From Rosistilla carotiformis (lineage in GTDB: Bacteria; Planctomycetota; Planctomycetia; Pirellulales; Pirellulaceae): a stretch of 64,000 nt of DNA. The stretch covers positions 1 through 64,000 of the forward strand of contig NZ_CP036348.1 in NCBI RefSeq assembly GCF_007753095.1, given 5' to 3'. This document shows, piece after piece, positions 46,567 through 55,773 of the stretch; position 1 is the first letter of the stretch, and every line of letters starts with the position of its first letter. The notes beneath the pieces are model-generated. The model was not told the origin of the DNA, did not search any database, and saw only the letters and a list, made by a program, of their open reading frames with translations. The translations under genes were made by a program, and so were the position numbers.

Positions 46567-47436
46567 CTAAAGTTTCCAGTACGGGGTCCAACCAGGTACA
46601 TACCCAAGCCTTTTGCCTACCGCTTCGCCCAATTTGCCAGTGTAAAAAGTCAAAAGCACCTTATGCTTTCGAAGTACAGAATGTCGCGTAGATCTATCCC
46701 GGGTATATTGGTGCACAATTCCTACTGGGTTTCCGTCACTTGCGACACAAGTTCCGTTTTTTACACGCACACTGAGATCCGTATTGTGGTGTGCGAGACT
46801 TCCATAGTGACAAATAGAAGTATTATTGACGTCTAAGAAATTCGTACATTTCGTGAAGGGTTCGGTACGTAGGACGACATTCATGGCGATCTGATCTCCA
46901 TTAAAAGAATTCGCATGAATCGATGTTTCCCAGATTTTGCGACAAAATTCGCTTAGAACCCCACCCTTTCCGGCTATTACACCAGCGCAATAGATTTCAA
47001 AGTCGGAAATTTCGTTAATTCGATCTGGAAAATTTGACTTTAGGTTCTCCATATTCCATGTCGAGTTGCAATAATCTACACCCTCAGACGCACATGCTAT
47101 CTGAGACTGCTTCAAAGTTTCATCTAGCACTTCGCTAATGGGTCGCTGAAAGGCAACGTCTCGCACGTCCGTGACCAACAGACGATCCTCTTCTGCTAAA
47201 GTTGATGCAAAGGCGGCAACATCGCGAAATCGCTCTTCGTTTACGCCCCGTCTGCTTACGCAGCGTATAACCGCGATTCCGTGCGATGCGATGCGTGCCA
47301 TTGTAGATTCCGTTAGATGCTCATAGCAAAGAAGCACTACGGGACCACGAAATCCTGTCCTTCTGGCCGAATGATACCAACAGCAAACGTCTGCCCATGA
47401 GTGATAGTCAATCGCGCCAACCAAATAATCGATCAC
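46567..47436 (-). CDS. Predicted glycosyltransferase-like protein with DxD motif
   Basis: Unassigned 289-residue protein. LLVTDVRDVAFQRPI carries a DxRD motif typical of GT-A nucleotide-sugar sites, and later DFEIYCAGVIAGKGG and FNGDQIAMNVVL resemble uncharacterised transferases of capsule loci. No signal peptide. GTG 47436 is the start. It is AT-richer than its distant neighbours. The function rests on the motif and location. Confidence 0.55.
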   Translation of the reverse strand: MIDYLVGAIDYHSWADVCCWYHSARRTGFRGPVVLLCYEHLTESTMARIASHGIAVIRCVSRRGVNEERFRDVAAFASTLAEEDRLLVTDVRDVAFQRPISEVLDETLKQSQIACASEGVDYCNSTWNMENLKSNFPDRINEISDFEIYCAGVIAGKGGVLSEFCRKIWETSIHANSFNGDQIAMNVVLRTEPFTKCTNFLDVNNTSICHYGSLAHHNTDLSVRVKNGTCVASDGNPVGIVHQYTRDRSTRHSVLRKHKVLLTFYTGKLGEAVGKRLGYVPGWTPYWKL

Positions 47437-47513
47437 GTAGATGGCCTTAGATAGAAGAAGCTAAACGATGAAATGTAATGTACAATGGTTCCATTGATGC
47501 AGATTGTGGTGCA

Positions 47514-48485
47514 TCACCCCTGAAAAGAACGATATGCTGGATACTCCGTCTTCATTCTTTGCCACTTGCGAAATGTCGCAATTTTCAATGCACGCCTATT
47601 TATCACAAGATATGGCAAGTCCTTTAAAAAACCACGGATTGCTTGAAAATAGAGCGAAATCCAGTTGCCACCAACATACGACACCGAATGCCGAAGGTAT
47701 TGGATCGCACGAATGAACCGTGGTGCAATTGTTATAGCGAGTAACCACAGGGGTTCATGCAAAACTGCTTGGTACCAACTATTGCGTGCATTGAGCATGA
47801 ACCGCTGAGAACTGTTGCGTGCAGTTGGAGTAGGCTCATGCGCGATACATGTCATCGGTAAATAGACCACCGCAAGCCCCAAGTCCCACTGACGTTTGCA
47901 AAATTCATTTTCTTCATGGGCCATTTGCAGTAGTTCTTGAAAGCCTCCAAGTTCTCTGTAAACAGAGGCTTTTACTAAAGCCGCACATGTCATGAAACCG
48001 CATGCATAGCACGGATAGTTAACCGGCGCGGGCTGGGCGGAAGCCGATACTTCACCACTCTTTGTCGACTGGGGGAACGCAATGGATCCAACCGCAGGGT
48101 CAGATTTCAGAATACTAACGCCTGCTACAATCCCAGACCTTGAGAGTATGAGCGAGTCATCATCGAGAAACAGAAAAATGTCCCCAGAGGCAATGGATGC
48201 GAGGCGGTTTCGTCCTGTGGTTGGGAATACGCGTTCTTCAGATTCGACTATCCGAAGCTTGCCGCGCACTTTCTGGCTGACGTGATCGAACGCATTTTCG
48301 GGCCAAGGCTCTTTGGGAGCATTTTTTAATAGCAAGGCTTCACCGAGAAGATCGCCGAGAAGATCAAGACTAGCAATGCACTCGATTGCTTCTTGCAACC
48401 TATCCGTGCAGATGACAATTGCCGAAACGATATTTTTCAAGGCGGCATCATTTGCTGAAACCAAGTTACTTTGTTCTACTTTCAT
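47514..48485 (-). CDS. Glycosyltransferase family 2
   Basis: A 323-residue GT-A transferase. The donor site is IFLFLDDDSLI (DDD metal motif), preceded by TGRNRLASIASGD; QMAHEENEFCKRQWDLG is the acceptor-side ED-like motif. The C-terminal part is helical and basic. The N-terminal strand is AIVICTDRLQEAIECIASL. ATG 48485 is the start. Sugar unknown. Confidence 0.82.
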   Translation of the reverse strand: MKVEQSNLVSANDAALKNIVSAIVICTDRLQEAIECIASLDLLGDLLGEALLLKNAPKEPWPENAFDHVSQKVRGKLRIVESEERVFPTTGRNRLASIASGDIFLFLDDDSLILSRSGIVAGVSILKSDPAVGSIAFPQSTKSGEVSASAQPAPVNYPCYACGFMTCAALVKASVYRELGGFQELLQMAHEENEFCKRQWDLGLAVVYLPMTCIAHEPTPTARNSSQRFMLNARNSWYQAVLHEPLWLLAITIAPRFIRAIQYLRHSVSYVGGNWISLYFQAIRGFLKDLPYLVINRRALKIATFRKWQRMKTEYPAYRSFQG

Positions 48486-48531
48486 AATTGCGTGTACACA
48501 TTTGCGAGAGACTTATATAAAGAGTCAGGAT

Positions 48532-48714
48532 TCACCAATTTTCCACATCAGGCATTATGATAGGCTGAGTTGGGAAACGGGAATAGATGTTTTGCTGTAC
48601 TGCTGAAGTGAGCTCGCATGCCGAACGGAAGCAGTGTTTGCGAACCCATTGTCGCGGCGTTTTGATCAGTGCAACCTTGCGGCAACTTCGTTGCAGAAAT
48701 TCTCTAAAATCCAT
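48532..48714 (-). CDS. Possible small protein between two GT2 genes
   Basis: A 60-residue frame whose ATG (48714) overlaps the upstream GT2 stop by 11 bp and which ends 46 bp before the next gene. I recognise no domain; the composition is basic with several cysteines. The overlap pattern fits the cluster's coupled genes, but chance is quite possible. Confidence 0.25.
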   Translation of the reverse strand: MDFREFLQRSCRKVALIKTPRQWVRKHCFRSACELTSAVQQNIYSRFPTQPIIMPDVENW

Positions 48715-49621
48715 ACTTTGGAACGGCGGGATGGAACTTCAAATGATTGCTCCAAAAGCGACTTCTGCTCGTTCGTGATTCGCGCAACACCCACGCCGGT
48801 GTTTGAAAAATCGTGAATAAAAGTTCGCCGCCGAACAGGAATACCGAATACAGATTGTCCACATTCCAAGGTGCGCCGCGATAACGAGAACGAATCACTA
48901 GGGCAGCATGCAACGGAAGGTTCCACAAGACGCGACCTGGCGATGCCCCCTGGTCCAGAGCGAATACGACTTTACCATGCCAACGCTGAGAAAGCTTCCT
49001 TGGGCTTGGTATACGACGGATTGGATGAAGCACGATTACCTCAGGAGCTGCAGATACTTCGAGCCCCCATGCCTGACACCGCGCGAAAAATTCAATATCC
49101 TCAAATGCGACTCGATATCGCTCGTCAATCTGCCCCACCGCCAAATAATTTTGACGTGATATCGCGAAATTGGCCGTAATCCCATTTGTCCCTTCTGGAT
49201 TATGAGGTGCTTCATACTTAAGCGAGGGCAATTCACCATCCCGTATCGTTGCTCCAAGCCAACAAATGGGGCTTGAAGGGCTATGTTGATCCAACATCGA
49301 CACGAAAGATTCCAACCAATTGGATTGCGGACTGCAATCGTCATCAATAAAAATCAACCAATCCGAAGTAGCCATACGAGCCGCTGAGTTTCGGTTGGCG
49401 CCTGGTCCGTTTTTGGGCCCATGCTGGTACAGCACTTTCGGATACTTCGACTCGACAAGCTCCTGTGTCTTAGAATTGTCGCTATCGTCTGTTATCATCA
49501 CCGACACGCGATTCGCCAATTGAGATTTTTCAAGTTGAGAGAAGATCAATCTTAGGCAATGATCTGCAAAATCTGGGCGATTGCGAGTCGGAACGATAAC
49601 AGTCGCCGTAAGAGAATTAAT
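48704..49621 (-). CDS. Glycosyltransferase family 2, probable ATT start
   Basis: A GT-A transferase of about 305 residues. The conserved GT2 start TATVIVPTRNRPDFADHCL is encoded upstream of the first usual start (TTG 49549). Between an in-frame TAG and this segment there is no ATG, GTG or TTG, but ATT at 49621 lies 7 bases after GGGAGGA. Further motifs: GPGANRNSAARMATSDWLIFIDDDCSP (metal DDD) and VAFEDIEFFARCQAWG (ED motif). Translation from TTG would lose the first strand of the fold. Confidence 0.72.
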   Translation of the reverse strand: MNSLTATVIVPTRNRPDFADHCLRLIFSQLEKSQLANRVSVMITDDSDNSKTQELVESKYPKVLYQHGPKNGPGANRNSAARMATSDWLIFIDDDCSPQSNWLESFVSMLDQHSPSSPICWLGATIRDGELPSLKYEAPHNPEGTNGITANFAISRQNYLAVGQIDERYRVAFEDIEFFARCQAWGLEVSAAPEVIVLHPIRRIPSPRKLSQRWHGKVVFALDQGASPGRVLWNLPLHAALVIRSRYRGAPWNVDNLYSVFLFGGELLFTIFQTPAWVLRESRTSRSRFWSNHLKFHPAVPKYGF

Positions 49622-49944
49622 AGCTTGATCCTCCCGAAATCTGCAGTTCTAAAAATCTCTGAATCCAATCAAGTTGTGTCATTTTTAGCGCAATGCGTTT
49701 TGAGATGCGGAATCGCATTTAGCTAGCCTCTTCTTTGATCTGCAGCCAACCAGGTGACAGTCCCATCGGAAGGCTGCCAATTAGGATCGCTATCGAAGTT
49801 CATCGTGTCAAAATAGATCTTGGGAAGCCCCTACGTGAGAGCTGACCGTCGTTTTCGGACGCCCAATGACTCAAGCTTGGCTAAAGCCCCATCGTCGGCA
49901 AGTCGAATCAGAACATCCGATATACATTTTGGCAAATAGAATTT
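49622..49944. other. Spacer with possible gene remnants
   Basis: About 320 bp between the GT2 gene and a sulfotransferase stop. Short minus-strand frames of protein-like composition occur (for example PNWQPSDGTVTWLAAD), none with a start and a recognisable domain. The downstream part carries the ribosome site of the GT2 gene. The rest may be eroded coding DNA. Confidence 0.3.
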
Positions 49945-50856
49945 TCAAGAATGACAAATGAAACGAGGAAGGATCGATTCCGCATCGGACATCAATGCGT
50001 GAATCTTTTCGACTTCCGATTTTGAAATCACTTCATCATTGGATTCCGCTCGCGGACGCAGACCGGCCATCAATTGAGGATCTGCGGACCATGATTCATC
50101 GGTTTGCGTCGGTTGCACAACAATTTCCGGTTCATCGAGCCAGCGGAGCAAGGCGGGCATTACATTGTCGTAGTCGCCTACAAATGCGTCATAGCGGATC
50201 ACGGCAACATGATCGGGCCATCTCTGGTGGGCGCGTTGAACTCGCTTCCAATTTTTGCGGAGCCTGGTTGTTAATCCATCGATCGTGACATGGAGCCATT
50301 GAAGACTCTGTTCCGATGCCCCGGCTGCCTTCTCTCGCTCATACCGCTTTTTGTAGGACGCAAATGTATCTACGGGATCACGCATCAAATAGATCACTTT
50401 TGCGTCCGGGTACGTCCAAAAAATCTCCGGGATCACAAAGACATGGGTCGGCGATTTGTCGAGCAATCGTTCCTGCCCTCGCGCACGCTGTGCCGCAGCA
50501 AAATAACAGCGCAAGATTTCAGGATATCGGCCGGCATTCCATAGGTTGCGCGAACCCATCCGGAACCTTTTGGCCAATCGATAGGCAGGCCATGTACGCA
50601 TTGCCACGTTTCGCCATGGCCGCAGCTTCGAAACGATCTCTGATCCGATATCGTCCCGCCCCAGTAAATATTCCCAGAGCCCGGCATCCTCGCGAAAGTC
50701 ATCGACGATCCTGGTTGGATGGACAAATGCACTGGTTTCCGCCAGTGCCGTCGAGGAACCATTGGCGAGTCGAAACGAGGGATGCAGCAGCAGACAACGA
50801 TGCGCGATCGATGTGCCTGAACGTGCTTCACCAACAATAAATACTGGAGTCTTCAT
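49945..50856 (-). CDS. Sulfotransferase
   Basis: Predicted PAPS-dependent sulfotransferase of 303 residues that would sulfate a sugar or other acceptor. The 5'-phosphosulfate-binding loop is GEARSGTS (9-16), and the 3'-phosphate motif YLMRDPVDTFASYKKR lies near the middle. ATG 50856 overlaps the upstream glycosyltransferase stop (ATGA); an ATG at 50880 is less likely. Its place in the operon points to sulfation of the polysaccharide. Confidence 0.85.
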   Translation of the reverse strand: MKTPVFIVGEARSGTSIAHRCLLLHPSFRLANGSSTALAETSAFVHPTRIVDDFREDAGLWEYLLGRDDIGSEIVSKLRPWRNVAMRTWPAYRLAKRFRMGSRNLWNAGRYPEILRCYFAAAQRARGQERLLDKSPTHVFVIPEIFWTYPDAKVIYLMRDPVDTFASYKKRYEREKAAGASEQSLQWLHVTIDGLTTRLRKNWKRVQRAHQRWPDHVAVIRYDAFVGDYDNVMPALLRWLDEPEIVVQPTQTDESWSADPQLMAGLRPRAESNDEVISKSEVEKIHALMSDAESILPRFICHS

Positions 50857-51989
50857 TTCGAATCTTTCAACTTTTGCCATGTCATTTTGTGTTTCTCAAC
50901 AATTACTTCGAGCGTGTAATCCGTTTCCACAGCACGGCGGCCAGCCAAACCCAACTGGGTCGCAAGTGACCTATTCTTGAGAAACTTTTGAATTTGCGCG
51001 AGGATCGATTCGCAGGTACCATCGCTAACCCATCCACCTTGATGTCGCTCCACAAGCTCAGCCGACGCGGCAGCATTTCCACAGACCACTGGTTTGGCAT
51101 AGCGCCACGCCTCCAAATAGACGATCCCAAAGGATTCCGCCTCCGATGGGAGTACAAATAGGTCACAAGCCGCCAAAGCATCTTGCTTGATTCCATCGTC
51201 GACCGGCCCCAAGTCGATATCGATTTCGGCGGGCAAGCTCGGGTACGGTGGCTCCAAATCGCGCCCGATGGAAACTAAAGAGACCGGCTGCCCCATTTGA
51301 TGCAACCGAGCAATCGCTTCGCGCAGCCGATGGTAACCTTTCGCGCGCGACTTGCGACCGACGAACAACACCACCGTGTGGTGGCCCTCTAATCGGTAAC
51401 GACGTCGAAATCGTTCCCCGTCACCTGTGCCAACTTGCGAACACGCACATCCACATCGAATGAATTTCGGTGACACGACCCCAAGCGAGGCAAGGTGGTT
51501 GGCTTCGAAGTCCGACTGAACAAAAATCGCGTCCATCGCATTGTAGAGATCTACATCGAGTGGCGCATCGCCCCAAGTCCCAGGGTGGACAGCCGGCCAA
51601 CAGGTGACAGGAACCCGCAACCTATTTGCCGCAGCGAGCAATGGAAATCCAAACAGCTGCCAACCCGTCCCCACCACATGAATCACATCACAGCAATCGG
51701 CTGCCGCTTTCGCTTGCCGCCAACCTGCCAATCGTGAATACCTTTTTGGAATCCACCGCATTGATGGCCTGGTCATCACCGGCAACAACCGATCGATCCG
51801 CGGTTGCCAAACGGACTGCCATTCGCGTCCACCTGGTGCTTGCCCGCCACTCCAGTTGACATCGATTCCATCTTCCGACAGACCGTGTGTTAAGTCGCGT
51901 ACATACGTTTCCAGACCGCCGTAGCCACTCATATCAAGTAGTGAAAAAATGCCGACAGCGGAGATCTCGCTTGGATGCTTCAACTTCAT
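50853..51989 (-). CDS. Glycosyltransferase family 4
   Basis: GT-B transferase of about 378 residues. The start FSLLDMSGYGGLETYVRDL, the donor-domain LFVGRKSRAKGYHRLREAI, and AESFGIVYLEAWRYAKPVVCG (E-x7-E) are standard GT4. ATG 51989 overlaps the acetyltransferase stop (ATGA). The frame extends further upstream to 52187 without conserved residues. Confidence 0.86.
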   Translation of the reverse strand: MKLKHPSEISAVGIFSLLDMSGYGGLETYVRDLTHGLSEDGIDVNWSGGQAPGGREWQSVWQPRIDRLLPVMTRPSMRWIPKRYSRLAGWRQAKAAADCCDVIHVVGTGWQLFGFPLLAAANRLRVPVTCWPAVHPGTWGDAPLDVDLYNAMDAIFVQSDFEANHLASLGVVSPKFIRCGCACSQVGTGDGERFRRRYRLEGHHTVVLFVGRKSRAKGYHRLREAIARLHQMGQPVSLVSIGRDLEPPYPSLPAEIDIDLGPVDDGIKQDALAACDLFVLPSEAESFGIVYLEAWRYAKPVVCGNAAASAELVERHQGGWVSDGTCESILAQIQKFLKNRSLATQLGLAGRRAVETDYTLEVIVEKHKMTWQKLKDSK

Positions 51990-52636
51990 TTCTCTACGGC
52001 GCACTCCGAATCGAAGCCTGGTCGCCGCGCTAACGCCCCTGTAGGAAGATCGCGAATTCGTTTCGCCGGAACCCCTGCATACAGGCCATTGGGCTGACAT
52101 TCCCCTCGGACCACAGCGCCCGCCGCAACAATGCATCCACGACCGATGATCGTCCCTGGCAACACGGTCACCCGCGCAGCGATCCACGTTCCGTCGCCGA
52201 TGCGAATCGGGTGTTCTTCGCCACCAGCGGCTCTGTGATCCTCAAACTTTCCCAGATGCGTCGTCGTCGTAAACACGGTATCAAAACCAACGGCAACATT
52301 CTCGCCCAGTCGTATCTCCGCTTCTCCATAAAACTGAACGCGTTTGTTCACGTAGACACCGCGACCAAAGGAAATCGGATTCGATTCGAAATAGCATCCG
52401 GATTGAACCAATGTCCCATCTGGTATCGATAGCCGGGGGTTTCGTTTCAACAACCACATCCGCAATGTGCTGGGCATCGCCAGATGTTCCACGAATCCAT
52501 TCCAATACCAGTCACCGAAGGCCTGTTTGCAACTCCAAGCCTGTCGGATCAACCAACGACGACAAGCCCGCAAAGGCGCTAGCGCAGGTGTACGCAAACC
52601 CTTCCCAGTTACAATCTTTTTTGTCTGTAGATTCAT
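51986..52636 (-). CDS. Hexapeptide O-acetyltransferase (WcaF/colanic acid type)
   Basis: A 216-residue left-handed beta-helix transferase. Repeats run through ISFGRGVYVNKRVQFYGEAEIRLGENVAVG, with the active-site histidine in TTTHLG, and GDGTWIAARVTVLPGTIIGRGCIVAAGAVV to the usual ending GLYAGVPAKRIRDL. ATG 52636 is chosen. Coupled to the downstream glycosyltransferase. Likely acetylates a sugar of the polymer. Confidence 0.85.
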   Translation of the reverse strand: MNLQTKKIVTGKGLRTPALAPLRACRRWLIRQAWSCKQAFGDWYWNGFVEHLAMPSTLRMWLLKRNPRLSIPDGTLVQSGCYFESNPISFGRGVYVNKRVQFYGEAEIRLGENVAVGFDTVFTTTTHLGKFEDHRAAGGEEHPIRIGDGTWIAARVTVLPGTIIGRGCIVAAGAVVRGECQPNGLYAGVPAKRIRDLPTGALARRPGFDSECAVEK

Positions 52637-52684
52637 AGACAAGGTAGCGTTTCGAGCGAGCTTCGGTTTAGGCCAGTTCCCACT

Positions 52685-54070
52685 TCAATGGCGCTGCGCC
52701 GTCGACTCTGCGATCACCCTGTTGATCAACGACTTCACGACGTCCACCGTTTTTTCCCAACTGAACTCTCGTGCGCGTTCCAAACCCGCTCGCCTCAGAT
52801 CATCCGCGACGCGGGGATTCTGAAATACGCGAAGCATCGCCGCACAAAACGCATCCTCATCATCGGGTCGACATTGGATCGCGCTGTCGCCAACGATTTC
52901 CGGAATCGACGTGGCGTTGCTACAGATCACAGGCGTTCCGCACTGCATCGCCTCTAAGACGGGAAGACCAAAGCCTTCAAATTTAGAAGGAAACAGAAAC
53001 GCGGTCGCAGCAGAATAGAAAGCCGGTAGGTCTTGGTCTTCCACACCACCAATCATCTGAATCCGCCCCTGCATCCCATCGGCTTGCTTCAACTCTCGCA
53101 GCAACTCGTCAACAGCATACCCACTAGACGGATCGCCGACGAGCAACAACTGGGCATCACTCTCATGCGTCGCTTTGAGAAATTGGCAAAATGCACGAAT
53201 TGCAATTGAGGTGTTCTTCCGGGGTTGCGGATTTGCGACACTCAAGAAAAATGGCGAATCCGCAATGCCATATTTATCGAGAATGCCGCGGCATTCACCA
53301 GCCTCAATTGGGCGAAACAAATCCGAGGCAGCAAGAGGCACCACCGTGACGCGTTCCCGTGGGAACCCCGTCCACTGGCAAAAGTCATCTTTTGTATATT
53401 GCGAAATAGCGATCACATGGTCCCGTTGCGCATCGAGATCATCGAACAACGATTCAAGTTGCGACGCGGTGTGACGAGTCACATTGTCGGGGAATCGCAA
53501 TGGATAGAGATCGTAAACAAAAGATAGTCGCGGAACCCTTGAATCCAACCCAGACGGACATGCGAAAAATGTGCTGATGAACAAATCCGTGTTCTCAGCA
53601 GAGATCGTCAATTTCAAATTTGCCTTGTTCCAACGCCGGACCAACGCCAATACAATCCGCTGGAAAAGATTTGCTGACGCGATCGGATGCGCGCTGCAAT
53701 CATATTCCAAACGATAGGCCCAAGACAAAGATGCCAGCCGAAGCGCAAACGCACCTTCAGCACGATAAGAATGCGGCAGATGTTCGCGAACCCAGCGCAC
53801 GACCGATTCATTCTCAATGACAGATTGCCAAATTCGATTTGTTGCACCGACGGGCCGTAGACGCAACCCTTCCGACTGTTGCAGGCCAGAGAAAACCTGT
53901 TCTACGACCCGCCCAACTCCAGTCACGCGACTCGCCGATCCCCGCATGGGAATCATCATGGTGATGTCCATCGCGATTCGGGGGCGCTCATTCGTTGAAC
54001 CTACCTTGGTAGTTTGGCAACCGATTGCGGAGGGCACAAACATGGAGTTGTTGGGATGAATTGCCCGCAT
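52685..54070 (-). CDS. Glycosyltransferase family 4
   Basis: GT-B transferase of about 461 residues. The central and C-terminal part has YDLYPLRFPDNVTRH, HVIAISQYTKDDFCQ, LSVANPQPRKNTSIAIRAF and KFEGFGLPVLEAMQCGTPVIC, typical of mannosyltransferase-like GT4 enzymes. ATG 54070 overlaps the upstream stop (TGATG); the frame extends to 54109. Confidence 0.87.
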   Translation of the reverse strand: MRAIHPNNSMFVPSAIGCQTTKVGSTNERPRIAMDITMMIPMRGSASRVTGVGRVVEQVFSGLQQSEGLRLRPVGATNRIWQSVIENESVVRWVREHLPHSYRAEGAFALRLASLSWAYRLEYDCSAHPIASANLFQRIVLALVRRWNKANLKLTISAENTDLFISTFFACPSGLDSRVPRLSFVYDLYPLRFPDNVTRHTASQLESLFDDLDAQRDHVIAISQYTKDDFCQWTGFPRERVTVVPLAASDLFRPIEAGECRGILDKYGIADSPFFLSVANPQPRKNTSIAIRAFCQFLKATHESDAQLLLVGDPSSGYAVDELLRELKQADGMQGRIQMIGGVEDQDLPAFYSAATAFLFPSKFEGFGLPVLEAMQCGTPVICSNATSIPEIVGDSAIQCRPDDEDAFCAAMLRVFQNPRVADDLRRAGLERAREFSWEKTVDVVKSLINRVIAESTAQRH

Positions 54071-54972
54071 CACGTGTTTCGATTTGCCTGAAACAACAAT
54101 CGGTTCCAAATCGGACGCAGACGATGAAGAATCCGTTTGTGAATAGGTGGCGGGCTGTATTTACGCTTCAACATTTCCAGCTTGTCTTCACATTGCACCT
54201 CCCACTCGACGCGCTCAGACGAAGACAAATATTCTTTAAACAAGCGATTGATCGGCAGGTCTCTATATGGAATCGACTCTCCCGCGTAATGGATCAGATA
54301 CGGCTGCCCCCGGCGCCCCCAAATAGAATCGTATTCACCAGGATAATCCCCCGCCCAAGTCGATTGTAGATTGTGAGGTGCCAAGGTGAGGTTGGTTGTC
54401 TTAACACCTTTCTGATGCACCAACAGGTTTACGCCCGGTTGCGCATGCTGCTTGGACCCGATACAGGTGGCCGCGCAGTTCTCTGATTCCGCGGTCTCAA
54501 TTAACTCGGTACTTTCGTAGAGCTTTCTATCCAATGCGAATTGGCCCGCGTTAAATCGTTGCAACATCCATGTTGACGATTCTTTCGCATACAACGCTTT
54601 GCTGTGTTCCACCGCTACATTGAACGGCTTACTCCACTCGGTGTCTGCGGTAACCAATCCCGTGTGGGACTCGAGCACGCCACGTGGGTCCGCCAGGAAC
54701 ACAATATCAACATCGGCATATTGAAAATTCGAAGTCGTGAGCGTTTGAAACTGCCGATGGTTTCCCGACAGCCCGTGCCGACCAATCCACTGGTACAGTT
54801 CTTCATTGGCCCACCACTGGCAACCTTCCGGAAGTTGGAAAGTTGTTCGATCATCGTACGGAATGACCCAGACGGGTAAATCACAACCAACGTTTCGCAA
54901 TGAGCGGATCAAAACATTTAGTTGTAAACGCACCCGCTCGTTTGCAAGGGTGATGATTTTATCGATGACCAT
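54070..54972 (-). CDS. Predicted GT-A-fold nucleotide-sugar transferase
   Basis: A 300-residue protein with the metal-binding pattern YADVDIVFLADP near residue 85 and the early strand IITLANERVRLQLNVLIRSL, as in nucleotide-diphospho-sugar transferase-like proteins. A late segment IHYAGESIPYRDL resembles acceptor-site motifs of capsule transferases. I cannot place it in a named GT family. Starts ATG 54972, 3 bp after the methyltransferase. Confidence 0.6.
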   Translation of the reverse strand: MVIDKIITLANERVRLQLNVLIRSLRNVGCDLPVWVIPYDDRTTFQLPEGCQWWANEELYQWIGRHGLSGNHRQFQTLTTSNFQYADVDIVFLADPRGVLESHTGLVTADTEWSKPFNVAVEHSKALYAKESSTWMLQRFNAGQFALDRKLYESTELIETAESENCAATCIGSKQHAQPGVNLLVHQKGVKTTNLTLAPHNLQSTWAGDYPGEYDSIWGRRGQPYLIHYAGESIPYRDLPINRLFKEYLSSSERVEWEVQCEDKLEMLKRKYSPPPIHKRILHRLRPIWNRLLFQANRNT

Positions 54973-54975
54973 CCG

Positions 54976-55773
54976 CTAGCCTGCAAAACCACAGCGTCGC
55001 TTCACAGCATCTCGAAACGCTTTCACGGCAACAGAGCACGCATGTCGAAAGTAAACGGGGTGCTCCTCCGTTCGCTGCATCCAATAAAATGGATGCACTG
55101 CTGCCATGGGAAGCGAAAACTCCGACAACACGGATTCAAAACCATCAATCGGCTCACCTCTATTTCGATTCATAAAGACAAAACAGTTCTGACGATAGTG
55201 AGGAAGGATGGAATCATCTTCCCAATGCGTCTGTCGGATAAAATCGACACATTGATACCCCGCAGCTTTAAACTTTTCCCCCCAGTAACTAGGCCACTGT
55301 TCGTTGTGATGCCCAAACCCACCTTGGCGAGGAATCGCAGCGGAGAATAGCACAACATCACTGAGAGACGTCAATAATTCGACAAACCAATCTGCATCCT
55401 GTGGCTGCAAATGTTCGGCAACTTCGAGGGAAACCGCCATGTCCCATCGCCCGAGCGCCTGCACGTCGGGCCCCTTCCCGTTGGCGAGCTCCGTGACGGT
55501 GAATTCGGATCTGTCAATCTGCAGCAGCGTCTGATCGACCCATTCGCCGTCCACTCCATGCACGCGCTGGCAGCCAAATTCCGACTTGGCAACCGCCGGC
55601 CACGTCCCCACTCCGCAACCGACATCAATTAACGAGCGAAACTCGACCACCGGTTGCAGCGATTGGAGAATAATCTCGGCCGATCGTCTCGTTAGCCGAT
55701 CTCTTTCCGAGTAGAAGAATCCTTCCATTGATTTAGCATTCACGATTGCAACTTCTTTCGTATGTATCTTCAA
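54976..55773 (-). CDS. SAM-dependent methyltransferase
   Basis: Class I methyltransferase of about 265 residues. Motif I is SLIDVGCGVGTWPA, followed by the acidic ribose-binding VHGVDGEWVD and motif IV WDMAVSLEVAEHLQP. Such proteins in capsule loci usually methylate a terminal sugar, which often stops chain growth before ABC export. The start is either TTG 55773, overlapping the upstream Wzt stop (TTGA), or ATG 55728. Confidence 0.83.
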   Translation of the reverse strand: MKIHTKEVAIVNAKSMEGFFYSERDRLTRRSAEIILQSLQPVVEFRSLIDVGCGVGTWPAVAKSEFGCQRVHGVDGEWVDQTLLQIDRSEFTVTELANGKGPDVQALGRWDMAVSLEVAEHLQPQDADWFVELLTSLSDVVLFSAAIPRQGGFGHHNEQWPSYWGEKFKAAGYQCVDFIRQTHWEDDSILPHYRQNCFVFMNRNRGEPIDGFESVLSEFSLPMAAVHPFYWMQRTEEHPVYFRHACSVAVKAFRDAVKRRCGFAG

